Assembly: GCA_033064195.1 (NCBI GenBank)
Contig: JARBJD010000081.1
Location: 186,001 to 250,000, forward strand
Direction of reading: 5' to 3'
Length of the DNA stretch: 64,000 nucleotides
Source: Blattamonas nauphoetae
Lineage: Eukaryota; Preaxostyla; Oxymonadida
Positions 23,501 to 34,376 of this stretch are shown here, one piece after another. A model generated the notes under the pieces. It was not told the DNA's origin. It ran no database searches and was given only the letters and a program-made list of their open reading frames with translations. Made by a program: the position numbers and the translations under genes. How positions within the stretch are numbered: position 1 is the stretch's first letter; each line of letters begins with the position of its first letter.

Positions 23501-24626
23501 TGCCCAGTTTCTGTTTGCGTGTGTTGAGCGTCTGTTCGAGTGGGTGAGGGAAGGGCGGCCGTACGAGCTGTTCACAACCACAACCGACCGCACACAGCAC
23601 TTCGTCTGCCGCCAAGCGAAGGTGATTGCGATGACCACAACACACGCCTCGTTCGCGCGGGAGGATCTGGTGAAACAGGGCTTCAGCTTCGACTCGATTG
23701 TGCTGGAAGGGGCGGGGTCGTGCCTGGAGATCGAGTCGTTCATCCCGCTCGTCATGCAGAAGAACGTCGACAGGCTCAAGCGGATCGTGTTCATCGGAGA
23801 CTCGCGGAAGGAGCGGCCGACTGTTCAGAATGCTGCTCTTCGCATCGGCGCTGGATTCGGCCAGTCGCTCTTCCACCGCCTTCTCCGCCTGCACGTGCCC
23901 TTCCTCCCGCTCACTGCACAGGGTCTCTGCAAGCCCTCCATCTCTCGACTCCTCACTCGAGTCTATCCCAACCTCACCAACACAGCGCGTGTGTCCCAAC
24001 CGCCGTTCACCATCTCCAACGCTGGGCTTGGTCTGGACTGCCAGTTTGTGCACGTCGAGGGAGAGGGCGAGGTGGAGCAGGCTGCGTTCTTCATCGAGAA
24101 CACCGAAGAAGCTCGCTTTGCTGTGGAGCTGTTCAAATATCTGCGCCTGATCGGCCATCCCCCGCACACCATCTCCATCCTCACGCCGTTCAACGGACAG
24201 CGCGCTCTCATCCGCGACATCGTTCAGAAGGAGTGTGCTGCCCACAAGGACTTCGGAAGGCCCCACAAAATCACAACCATCAGCCGCTTCGAAGGGTGCA
24301 AGGACGACATCATCATTCTCTCGCTGGTCAGAACAACCAACCCAGGCCGACTGTCCGAGCTGGCAGAGATTGTGGGAGCAGTGTCGTCGGCGAGACACGG
24401 ACTGTATGTGCTGGGAAGGACAGAGCTGGTGGAGAACACGCCTGCGCTGAAGAGGGTGTTGGGACCGATCATAATGAAGGCCAACCCGCTTGTCATCGAG
24501 CCCACAGAGACGTTTGAGGGACACGAGAGGCTGACGACACAGCCGGCAGATCAGCAACGTATTCAGTTTATGAAAAATTCGGCGCAACTTGCGAAGATTA
24601 ACAGTGTTCTGATGGGAGCGCGATAA
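20584..24626 (+). CDS. AQR: Aquarius-type intron-binding SF1 helicase with altered motifs
   Basis: Exon 1 is 20584-20906, the intron 20907-20947 (41 nt), exon 2 20948-24626; 1,333 residues. Order: N-terminal helical region that includes LFGLPTWMHLS, a beta-barrel region, then the split SF1 helicase core. Aquarius (IBP160/EMB-4) joins the spliceosome at the intron near the branch site. Family phrases are clear: LEIESFIPLVMQ, ISILTPFNGQRALIRDI, ILSLVRT, HGLYVLGR. The Walker A GAPGTGKT is intact at about residue 754. Other core motifs are changed: motif II reads LEGAGS where the family has MEEAAQ, motif III GDSRKERPT for GDHHQLPP, motif V SRFEGC for DRFQGQ, motif VI SSARHG for SRARLG. ATP hydrolysis may be weak or lost. 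GC content is high in the second half. Confidence 0.85.
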
Positions 24627-24781
24627 TACAATCACTTCACAGGAACAATCATCGTTTTTCAGGTTTCTGTCCAATCTGAGATTGGGAGACAATTCTGGAC
24701 GAAAAAAGAGTATGAGTGAAATGAAGAACTATGAAAATCGGCGGGAAATGAGGATTGAAGAGCTGATGGCAAATGATGAGG

Positions 24782-26009
24782 TCAGTGTCCTTTGGTTTGC
24801 GAGAGAAGATCCCCAAGGTCCAAATCTTTGAAGTGTGGGTTCTCTTTGAAGGCGCTGTACAAAGAGAAGAGCAGGTGAAGCGATTCCTTCACAGAATCGT
24901 CGTAGACGGGGATGTTGAGGAGAGAGAGGATGAGTTTGCTGTAATCTGCGATGCTCATGTCCAGCTGATGGAGTGGAGGGATTTTGGTCTGAAAGATCAA
25001 GAGAGTGAAAAAGGCTTGCGCAATAACGATAAAATCAGACATGTTTGAGTTGATTCTCGAATTCGGGCGGCCAGACTTGCATGAGTGTCTCTGGAGACGG
25101 CATTGGACCTCTATAGGCAACAGAAGGGGAAGGCCGGCTTTTATGGAACTCCTCGATGCTATTAATCCACGATTGAAGACCCTACCAGCAAAAGAGTGGA
25201 GAAAAAGGAAGCACAAGTTTGGATGGACATTGTTGAAGAATATACCATCGCTCCCCGATCATTCGCGTCCACAGTTCGAACATTGGTTGGCTGCTTCACA
25301 TCGCTCAGTTTGTCCAGATTCCGAAGCTGCATCTCGAGCACAGACGGATTGCTCTGTTCGGGACCAGGCTCATCGAGAACAACAAGGCCAAGAAGGTCAC
25401 CAACACCGTCTGGACGCTGCACTTTCACAAAAGAATCGACCTCACCAATGGCAGGTTGATATTCGGGGATGAACGGTTTGAGGGGAGCAGGAAGCATGAA
25501 CTTCTGTGATTGGAAGGAGAAGACTTCTTGGACCATTGAACGCAATTCTGGTGCTATAGAGAGGAGGTTGAACTCGTCGACAGATGGGAAGGTGCTGAGA
25601 TATGTCAAATGGATGGAGACAGAAACCTGATGATCTCTTCCTCTTCTTCTTCTTCCTCCTCTTCATTATGGAATGATTCTCCAGTGAGATTTAGAGCTGA
25701 CAAATGTTGGTTCATGGCTAGCATAGAATTTTCGCCATCGCTGCGGAAAAAAGAGTGGAGAAATGAAAATGAAATGGAGTGACATACTCATCGTGCTGGA
25801 AGAAATCTACGTCGAAGAGATCGTGAAAAATACAATAAGGTGATACCGTTCGTGTTTTCTTTGTCATAATCATCGGATTCGCCGTCACCCGAATTGTCTA
25901 TGTCTTCTTCTTCATCATACAGTCCCTGTGTGTGACCCTGACGAGGAGGTTCACCGACAGTGAAATCTCCGTCAAAGTCTTCATCACGATCATCATCTCG
26001 TGTCTCCAT
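24782..26009 (-). CDS. IFT46: Intraflagellar transport protein IFT46
   Basis: Six exons: 26009-25847, 25806-25788, 25740-25627, 25594-25246, 25181-25041 and 24988-24782, with introns of 28-64 nt in consistent phase; 330 residues. The N-terminus is acidic and disordered (ending in a run of Glu), as in the family. The core matches IFT46 closely: LKPFIPEYQPAIGEVDSF, VQRPDGVGDLLGLVVLDEP, then DYSKLILSLLNIPVY and SLHLLFSLYSAFKENPHF. IFT46 is an IFT-B core subunit needed to carry outer dynein arms into flagella. Exon 2 is only 19 nt and one intron is only 28 nt. The gene is tail-to-tail with Aquarius (155 bp apart). It predicts that the organism builds flagella. Confidence 0.93.
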
Positions 26010-26124
26010 CTTGCGAGATTGGCGTTCTCAAAACGAAAGCCCTTAACTAGTTTCTCACCAAACGAATACACTCTCTATTCTGATCCTGGATTCATCTTCC
26101 GGTTTGAGGTGATTTGAACCTGAT

Positions 26125-27191
26125 ATGTCAGGGCTCGAACGGTCGTCTTTTCTTTGTATCACACTTCATATGTCCACAACATCTCCTACCGTGAATCTAC
26201 AGATATAAGAAAATAGAAAAGATCGGAGAAGGGACGTACGGCGTAGTTTACAAGGCCAGTGATGTCCTCACGGGAAGACTAGTCGCAGTTAAGAAAATTC
26301 GACTTGGATTTGGTGAGGATGGTGTTCCAGTCACAGCTCTCCGAGAAATCGCCACACAACGGGAACTTCAGCATCCAAACATCGTCAAGTATGTCTTTTA
26401 GTTTGCCAGGAAGACTTCTGTTCACAGATTGATCGAAACCATTCACACTGGTAAACAACTCTTCTTAATCTTCGAATATCTTCCACTGGATCTCCGACAT
26501 TGCTTGGAAAGCTCATCAAATGAAGACTCTCAGCCTTCTTTTAGTAAACAGATCATAAAGGTCTTATTCTCCCCCCTTGTCACTCGTTTAGTCATTCGCC
26601 TTCCAACTTCTGAAGGGTGTCGCATACTGTCATTCACATGGCATTATCCATCGTGATCTGAAGCCACAGAACATTCTCTTGGATGATTTAGGGACCATCA
26701 AGATTGGTGATTTCGGACTTGCCCGCTCTTTCTCAATCCCCACTCGTGCATATTCACACGATGTTGTGACACTCTGGTACCGTCCACCAGAGATTCTCCT
26801 GGGCAGTGATAAGTACGATACATCTGCTGACCTTTGGAGCTGTGGCTGCATCATTGCTGAACTGTTTCTTGGACGCCCACTGTTCGAGGGTGATAGTGAA
26901 ATTGATCAATTATACAAAATATTTTCGATTCTGGGGACCCCAACCCAGGAACTTTGGAAGGGTTTGACATCATGTCGGTATTGGCGAGAAGAATTCCCAA
27001 AATGGTCACAACCTCGCCTCGCCGAAATTCTTGAGGATGTTGAACCGTCTCTCCTGGATATAGTTCAGGTGTGGTAATTTTGATGCTTATCCTATTTTTT
27101 GTAGAACTTACTCCTTTATAATCCTCAAAATCGTCTCACAGCTCTCGACGCACTCTCTCATCCTTTTTTTGATGAGTTTGCTGTCGAATGA
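26125..27191 (+). CDS. Cyclin-dependent kinase (CDK1/2-type)
   Basis: Five exons: 26125-26141, 26203-26388, 26428-26560, 26592-27068 and 27105-27191; 299 residues, the usual CDK length. The start is [19 protein letters not shown] after splicing a 61-nt intron. Seen: glycine loop GEGTYG, the VAVKK lysine, a PVTALRE helix (PSTAIRE class), [16 protein letters not shown], the T-loop [14 protein letters not shown], and [12 protein letters not shown]. All catalytic residues are present, so it should be active. T14/Y15 equivalents are present in the GEGTYG loop. Exon 1 is only 17 nt. Its start is head-to-head with IFT46, 115 bp apart. It could be the mitotic CDK or a PHO85-like kinase; the helix favours CDK1/2. 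Confidence 0.92.
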
Positions 27192-27310
27192 GACTATTTC
27201 TGCACTCCGTCAACTTCACATTCTTTCTACATTTTTTGGAATCCTAAGTATCAGGAAATAGGGAGAATAATCGAAACATGAATAAAGAACGAAGTGCAAG
27301 GAGTTTCGAA

Positions 27311-27631
27311 TTATTGGGCATAGTTCCACTGTTTCTGGCAAAGTGGACAGATATTGTTTTTGTTGAGCCATCGTGAAAGGCAATGGAAGTGGAAGGCGTG
27401 CTGGCATTCACCTTTTTGGATGTGACATTGGTCTTTTCCTTCTCCTTGGCATTCAATGCACGGTTGTTGCAGTTCATTCCGGCAAATACCACAGGTATCA
27501 TTGAGAAGTGTGTATTTCCATGATGCGATGGCATACCACTTCTTGAAGACGATTGCTTCCTTTTGCTTTTTTAGCTTTCCTGCTTCTGCGTCACCTTCCA
27601 TTTCTCTAGAGGAAGACAATGACAAAGACAA
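27311..27631 (-). CDS. RBX1: RBX1-type RING-H2 protein
   Basis: A 106-residue frame without introns. It has the RBX1 layout: KKWYAIASWKYTLL (cullin-binding strand), then zinc ligands in CGICRNEL, CIEC, ECQHAFHFHC, and LNKNNICPLCQ. APC11 also has this general form, but the ICRN and CIEC phrases favour RBX1. RBX1 is the RING subunit of cullin-RING ubiquitin ligases and recruits the E2. Start could be ATG 27631 or the inner ATG at 27601 (MEGDAEAG). Confidence 0.9.
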   Translation of the reverse strand: MSLSLSSSREMEGDAEAGKLKKQKEAIVFKKWYAIASWKYTLLNDTCGICRNELQQPCIECQGEGKDQCHIQKGECQHAFHFHCLSRWLNKNNICPLCQKQWNYAQ

Positions 27632-28051
27632 CCAAGAGAGATATAGTCAAAAGAGAATCGAAGAGATGAAAATGCATTGAAACACAAACAGATGATGCTT
27701 AGAAATATTATATTGGGTCCCCAAGACTTTTTCTGTTTTTTCTGTTAACTGCCCTCCAATTTCGTTTTCCATTTTGAAACTGAACGTTTATTCCTCCTCT
27801 GCAATTTCGATACATTTGTATTTGTATTCTCCACCCAGCACAACTCTTCAAATCAAACACCACAGAGCAGAATGATCTGATTCGAGGTTTGATCGAAAAG
27901 AGAAATTTATGCAAAATTGAGCATGAATTGTTGGAAAGAAGGAACGTTCAAGCTTGTACACTCGTCTTTGACGAGATTTTGAATTATGAAAGAAAATGAG
28001 ACCTGAAGAGAAAATCAGGCAGAAAAAGTAGAGAAGCACAGGAAAGAGTGC
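27632..28051. other. Intergenic region between RBX1 and VPS24
   Basis: Two short minus frames (27914-27708, 28039-27848) exist, but neither looks protein-like over its full length. I see no other feature. Confidence 0.4.
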
Positions 28052-28793
28052 TTAATCGTGGGTAAGAGCCGAAATTCGCGAGTCGATATCGTCCACAGCT
28101 GGTTGCATGGTGCCTTGTTGTTGGGGTTGGGCGATCTGGAAAGAGAAACCGAAAAAAGAAATGAACCTGTCCACGCTGAACCCGCTGTTGATCTAACTGT
28201 CCTGCAACCATTTCAGCGACGACCTTGTCGACTTCGTCATCGGCAAGATCGTCGATGTCCCCGTCCATATCGTCGAAAGCCGCATCGACCTCTTCTTGAA
28301 TTATACCAGCCTAGAAGAATAAGACAGACAATGAAAAACCGTCATCATTTGCTTTGACATTTCTTGCATGACCTGAAGGAAGTAATAAGGAGATGGAAAA
28401 AACCCCTGTGATTTCAGGAACAGAGCAAGCAGCGTTCATTGCCGCCTGAATTTCCGATGATTGCTGGATGATCTTGGTTGTCCGCATCATACGAGCCTGC
28501 TGATCGATGTTCGACGTGAGGATATCCAGTTGGGCACTCGCTGAGTACGATCTGTCGTACGCTTTCCGAACTTGGAGGACATTCTTGGCGAGGGTCCGAG
28601 CCGACGCTTGGTCACCACGTTTGACACATGCTTGGATTTCTCTCTTGGCTTTCTGTTCTGCAAGTTTGTATGAATTCATGTTCTTCGTCAACTCACGTTG
28701 AGACTTTCGAATGTCTCGTTTCCATCCCCGAATAACCTCCCTCTGCTTTTCTTCGTCGGTCTGAATAACGGCGACAGATTCTTTGTTTCCCAT
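28052..28793 (-). CDS. VPS24: ESCRT-III subunit VPS24/CHMP3
   Basis: Four exons: 28793-28404, 28372-28340, 28310-28167 and 28135-28052, all introns in phase 0; 216 residues. Exon 2 is only 33 nt. The N-terminal basic helix (VIRGWKRDIRKSQREL) and second helix match ESCRT-III. The phrase SSEIQAAMNAACSVPEI followed by VMQEMSKQMMTAGIIQEEVD matches VPS24 rather than VPS2. The C-terminus DDIDSRISALTH is a MIM1-type motif for the VPS4 MIT domain. It polymerises on membranes for multivesicular body sorting and scission. Start MGNKESV (28793) was chosen because family members begin MG; an in-frame ATG also lies at 28805. Confidence 0.9.
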
Positions 28794-28921
28794 TTGAGAA
28801 CCCAAAAAGAAAGATTTGTTGTGGAAATTGATCGACGAAGTTGGGAGAAAAGGAAATCACAGTGAGGGTGTATGCTCATTCAAATTGAAAAACGACAATT
28901 GTAAAGAGTGAAATGAACGAT

Positions 28922-31900
28922 TTACCGTCTCCTCGTCCTCTTCTGTCTCTTTTCCTTCACGTCGATCTCCTCGTCGGTTCTGAAGTCTCCTCTCACCCAC
29001 GCCCCGATGTGAGCGTAGATGGCCTTGTCCTCAGCCTCGTCGTAGAGCGGCAAGTCCTTCTTGCGTTCGCGGGGGGTGTTGTCCTCGTCGACCATCAGCA
29101 GACCGCGAGCGAGCATGTCGGTGTTCAGGTTGTACACGTTCTGCGATGCAGGGATGGTCGGCTCGCCGTCCTCGTCCAGCGGCACCTTGGCCTCTGATTG
29201 GGTGGTGAGAGAGACGTACGGGCGCTGCTTGCTGTCCTTCCATTCCAACGTGCACGTGAACTGCTTCCCGACTGCCAGTCGGAAGAGCGTGTTGGCGGCT
29301 TCTTCGCCGTACGTGTCGCTCTGTGGGACAGGCTTGACGAAAGCGAGGAAGGCCGAGAAGGCACAGGGTTGGGGCGAGTTGAGGTTGGTGGGGAGGGAGC
29401 AGAGGTGCGTGTGGATGGTGTTGAGGGCGATGTCGTGGTAAACAGAGTAGTCGATCAGGTTCAGCTCGAGCTGGGCCTTCTCCGCATTCACTGGTCCCAC
29501 AATGGCGCGGCACCACTCAAACTCGGTCGACTGCTGTGGGGTCGTGTCTTCCGATGCGAATTGGGAGGGCAGCTTGAGCGAGGTGGCGAAGGTGGGGATT
29601 TGCGACTTGGGTACTTTCACAGCGACGATGCTGCCTTCGGTGGGGTGGAGGGTGTTCTCGCGGAAGGGCATCATTCGCTTGCGGTCGCTGTCGTCCTCGC
29701 TCTTCGTTGCAAACCCTTCGCAGAAGAGAGTGAGGGAGTTCGACGGTGGGCGGTAGACTTGGAGAACAACGGCACCTGAGTCAATCACGTCCAACACAAC
29801 ACAGTCGCGCTGTCCGCCCTTCTTGTCGTGCTTGTCTGTCTGCTCCTCGATCTCGTCTTCCTCGTCATCGTCCTTTCCTGTCTGGCGGAGCTTGTCCACT
29901 CGCTCCTGCTCTTCCTTGATGAGGTCCTCGGTCTCTTGCGGGAAGGCCCACATTCCGCGCTTCTGCTGCTTTGCTCTGTCTTGAGCCTTCTTCAGCTTCT
30001 CCTCGTCTTTCTGGTCTCCACGTGCGTTTGTGTCCACAAACGCAATTCCGGCGTCGACGAGACGCTCAGCGACACTCTTTCCGTTCATCTCCACATTTCC
30101 GATCCATGAGCGACCCGAGTTCTCCAATCGGTGGATCTCCACATCGACCTCACGGCCGAGCAGAAGGAGGCGAGTCTGGTCGACACTTTGGGCAGCGAAG
30201 GGATGGACTGGCTTGTTCGGGTTGGTGCGCTCGAGCTGGGCGGCAGTTGGGAAGGAGCGGATTCCTTCGATCACAAACGAGAGCATGACGGAGTGCTTGG
30301 GGATGGTCAGGCGGAGACGAGTGGCGGATGACACACCCTCCACCAACGCTTTGTGCTCGTTGGACGACTTCTTTGCTGTTCCTCCCATTCCATATCCACC
30401 AGCGTCTCCCACCAGCGTGGGCACATACTGGCGTGTCTCCTTCGGGTTGTAGCAGATGTCGGCAATTCGGACTTTGGGTGCTTTCTCCAACACCTTCTTC
30501 TCGTTCAGGTCGCGCTCCTCCTTCCTGCGAGCCATGTCATCAGCATAGCGAGCACGCCTCTCCTCATCTGCCTCTCTCCTCTCCTCCTCGCTCATCGCTG
30601 CCCACGGGATGTTCTTTCTGGGTCCCTCTTGTGGGGCGTCGTTCCTCATCGCGTTGGATGTCTGTGTGTCGAACTCGAACAGGCGGCGATGGGCCTTGAC
30701 TGCCTCTTCCTCAGCCTCCAGAATTTGAGGATAGAACGCCGATCGTGCCTCTTCGCGTCGGTGGCGGATGGCGCGTGCGAACCCTTCCTTCACAAGCTGC
30801 ACGTTGATCACCTCGTTCCCACACAGCACGCAGCAGAAGTCTCGCTCGGAGTCGTTCTTCGATCCGGCGGCGGCGTTGGGTGGAGGGAGTCGCTTGTATT
30901 CCACATCGCAGTGCACAATCTTCCCGATGCACTTCTGTCGCAGGAAGTCCCTTGCTTCCCAGGCGTATGGAGGGTGTGGGGGAGTGATGGCTGAGGAGGT
31001 GAGTTGTTGGTTGCGGGTGAGGGGATGCGGGGCGAACACGGACGAGAGGAACACGCGGCGTTCAGGGAGGAGGATGGAGGCGAGCAGGCCGAGCTGGCGG
31101 GCGTCGCGCAGGTTGCCCACTCTGTCCTTCTTCTTCTTCTCCTCTTCGTCGGCGTTGAATGTGGCTGATGCCATTTGGGTGCTGAAGGTGTTCTTGTTGA
31201 TCAGCGTCAGGTTCAGCTCTTTCATAATCTTGTCGAAGTTGGGAGCGCTCGTGTTGAACGGGGCGACTGAGAGTGTGTCTGCATTCACCACCTCAACCAC
31301 AATCCCATCAAACGACTCGAGCACAGTCGGAACAGGCGCCTTTGGGAGCTCTGGTGGTGCTTCGTAGTCTTTCCAGATGCGCAGTTTCTGGTTGCGGGCG
31401 TTCTCCTGCTCTGTCCGATATAACGTCTCGACAGATTGTGGAAGGCCTTGGAAAACGGATTGCTTGCCCTGGGCGCTTTGGTTCTGTTGGGCGAGGCCGA
31501 CAAGACGAGCAAATCCGAGCTTCAGCAAAACTTGGCCGAGATCTCCCTTGGGGGCGATCACACGGGCAGACAAGCGGCCGCGTTCAGCTGAATCGGGAAT
31601 AATGAAGACATCTCGCTGGAGGACCTCCTTCTCAACGAAGAACTTGGCCTCTTCAGCGAAGGGTTGGGATTCTCTCTTTCCAGTCTCTTGGTTGCGGCGG
31701 ATTTCGGGAGATTGGACGTTGGTCAGTTGGAAGGGGAAGGAGTAGTATTTGCCGTCGAACTCGATCATCGCGCGGATGAAGGAGGCCGACATGATCATGT
31801 CGATGACAGCGGGATAGCGCTGGCCCTTCACCTTCTGCCACAGGATGACTGGGTCGAGCTCACGGTCAGCTTCAACCATGGGGGGAGTGCCACCAGCGTG

Positions 31901-32583
31901 CAGCCCTAATTTCTGTTCTTTGGCAGCCTTCTCGAGAGCCTCTTGTGCTTCGAGGTGGATGCGAGCATCTTCGGGAAGACGAGCTCTTTCAATGCGGGGG
32001 GGACGGACGGTGGCGAGACCATTGGCAAGAACATAGTCTGTCAGGTTGATTTTGCCTAAAGACGGAAAAAGGGTCAGAGTGACGCGATGAAGGATCGGAG
32101 GAGAGCGAGACCTTCTTCAAGAACAACTTGACCAAAGCGGCGAGAGACATTCGGTCCATCGAAATTCTGCTGCTCAGGCTGAGGACAAGAGAGAGAATAA
32201 CGGGTGATGAATAAAACGTGAACAGGGGAAGTTGAAGAGGGAATAATCGACATGAAACGATCTCATACGCCTGATGGAACATCGCTTGTAGTGTGGAAGA
32301 AACATGGTTTCCCAATTGCAAATTTTCGGAGAGCGTCGCGAACAGTGAGAGCCCACTTGTCGCTTTGTCCCCTTGGTTTCATTCGAGGGCCTTCGAGTCC
32401 TTCAAAGAGGACAACCATCTCAGGTGGTGGGCCACCACGAGCGGTTCCAATAATAGTAACAGACGTGGAAGAATTGACGAATTTGATCGTTCCTTTTCCA
32501 TCGATGACTTTTTGTCCGGGTCTTCCCCCAGAGCCAGCTGCAATCTGGTCTAATGACTTTACTGCGGTTCCTTTATTCGACAT
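28922..32583 (-). CDS. SND1: Tudor staphylococcal nuclease (SND1)
   Basis: Three exons: 32583-32269, 32178-32112 and 32055-28922, introns of 90 and 56 nt; 1,171 residues. Four tandem SN-like OB folds are followed by a Tudor domain fused to a partial fifth SN fold, the usual SND1 plan. Seen: RGGPPPE in SN1, LTDYVLANGLATVRPPR at the SN1 end, YAWEARDFLRQKCIGK in SN3, and the Tudor phrase SIVAVKV...EWCRAIVGPV...LIDYSVYHDIAL. The C-terminus is basic (KEKRQKRTRRR). Known roles include RNA binding, splicing and RNA decay; the Tudor domain reads methylarginine in animals. The Tudor aromatic positions look reduced, so methylarginine binding is uncertain. Confidence 0.92.
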
Positions 32584-32863
32584 TCCTTGTCAGAAATGAA
32601 ATATCTCGAAGTGGAGTTTGACAAGGTCGATCAAATTCCCCTTTTACCCAAGACCAAGGTCACAATTATGGGTTTGTCATCGTGTCATTCGCTCAAAGCG
32701 TTTCTGATCTGCATGTGTTATAAACCATTCGTGAGAATGAGGTATCTCTGTATACTGAACAGGTTCAGACTTAAAAGGAGGCCCAATTCTCGAGCCTATT
32801 TGAGATCAAGTGATTGACCCACTGCTTCTTTCTATCAGACTCCGACTTCACCCTCTCCCCGAA

Positions 32864-34171
32864 ATGTCCATTACTGATCAGAAATATCTTAGCCAACGGG
32901 TTAGCTTCTTGCTCGTTTATATTTTCAGGCCGATTCCCTCCTCCGTTTGAAATATAAAGTGTCACAATTCATCGATGATGTGCTCCAACGTCCTTTGGGA
33001 AAGAAGGTTCATCAGGCGGCTAAAGACGGGGATTTGTTCGATTTCCTCAAGATTATTCTCCCTGACTTGGACGTCAAAATCGACCGGACAAGCTCGAACG
33101 TATTCAAGCAGGTTGACCGAATCCGTCTCCTCAACCAGATCCTCTGTGAGAGATTTCGTGTGCTTCCCCACTCTCTTTTCTTAGATTGATCATTCTCGTC
33201 ACAGAGTTCCGAAACGATGACATTGTCGATCCGATGTCAGTCGCACGAGATTCAAAAAACGCAATGATCCAAGTGTACAATAACATCTTCAGACTCATTA
33301 AAAGAATCAAAATTCAAGGGTTTTCTTTCCTTTTATGCATGTTCCAGCCTCACTGACGTGGAACTCAAAACCGACGAAGAGTGCCCAGTCTTCACAGACG
33401 AAGAGGTGGTCGAAGCAAAAGAAGAAATTCAAGCAGCAGAAGAAGAATCGCGACAGGCTGGGAAAACAGTGATAATTGAAGTGGATCATGCCGAGGAGGA
33501 AAAAATGAAGGAAGCGGAAGAAAGAAGGCGTCGAGAGGAAGAAGAGCGCATCGCGAAAGAAGAAGAAGAGAAAAGACAGCAAGAAGAAGAAGAAAAGAGG
33601 AGACAAGAAGAGGAAGAGAATGAAAGGCAAAGGCAGGAAGAAGAAAAGAGAAGGCAAGAAGAGGAAGAACGGATCAGAAAGGAAGAAGAAGAGAAACAAC
33701 AAAAAGAGGAGGAAGAGCGGATCGCACGAGAAAAAGCGGAAGAAGAGGAGAGGCTCAGACAAGAGGAAGAGGAAAAGCAGAAACAAGAAGAAGAACGCGT
33801 ACGGAAAGAAGAGGAAGAGAAACACCAAAAAGAGGAAGAAGAACGAATCGCGCGAGAAAAAGCGGAAGAAGAAGAACGGCAGAAGGCTGCTGAGGAAGAG
33901 CCAAAGAAGGAAGAAGCAGCCCCCCAACCGCCGTCCGAGAATCCCGCTCCCGAAGAGAAGAAGGAAGAAGCGGTTCAGCGAAAGGAAGAGCCGACTCAAC
34001 CAGCACCAGCAAATGCAGCGCCTGCTCAATCCCCGCCAGCATCCTCTCCGCCAGCCAAGAAAGGCGGAATCCCAATTTGGGTGTGCTCCTCTCCCTTCTC
34101 ACGATTTCTCTTTTTGTTCTGGTCAGGCCATTGTCCTTGCGATTGTCGTTGCCATTCTTATTCTCAAGTAA
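32864..34171 (+). CDS. CH-like domain plus long charged helix, C-terminal tail anchor
   Basis: Exons: 32864-32899, 32929-33157, 33205-33319, 33348-34080 and 34127-34171; 385 residues, phases consistent. Intron 1 is 29 nt. The N-terminal part (AAKDGDLFDFLKIILPDL, then SSNVFKQVDRIRLLNQ) resembles a calponin-homology-type helical domain; that is inference. Residues ~150-320 are a nearly pure Glu/Lys/Arg/Gln stretch with EEEERIA(R/K)E(K) repeats, expected to be a single alpha helix or coiled coil. A Pro/Ala linker follows, then a last exon encoding only AIVLAIVVAILILK, a C-terminal membrane anchor. It probably sits on ER or another inner membrane and reaches into the cytosol. A short frame at 32596-32820 might be an upstream exon. 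The 33157/33205 junction is the least certain. Confidence 0.65.
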
Positions 34172-34376
34172 TTATTTTCTTTCCCAATCACCATCTGTCT
34201 CTCATCCTTTCTCATTGACTCCGTCCACAAGCTTCATTTCTATTCTGTTGTTTTCCACATCCCCTTCTGTTTTTCGATATTTCCTAGTCTTCATTTGCTA
34301 AACACCGTGTGAAAATGGAATTCACCCTTAATTTATTTATTGCGATTTCGCTCATCGATTCGTTTCAGAAACACAA

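Noticed and set aside
33307-34029. 240-codon Phe/Leu-rich minus frame
   Set aside because: It is the reverse complement of the Glu/Lys repeat of the tail-anchored gene, so the Phe/Leu/Ser composition is an artefact.
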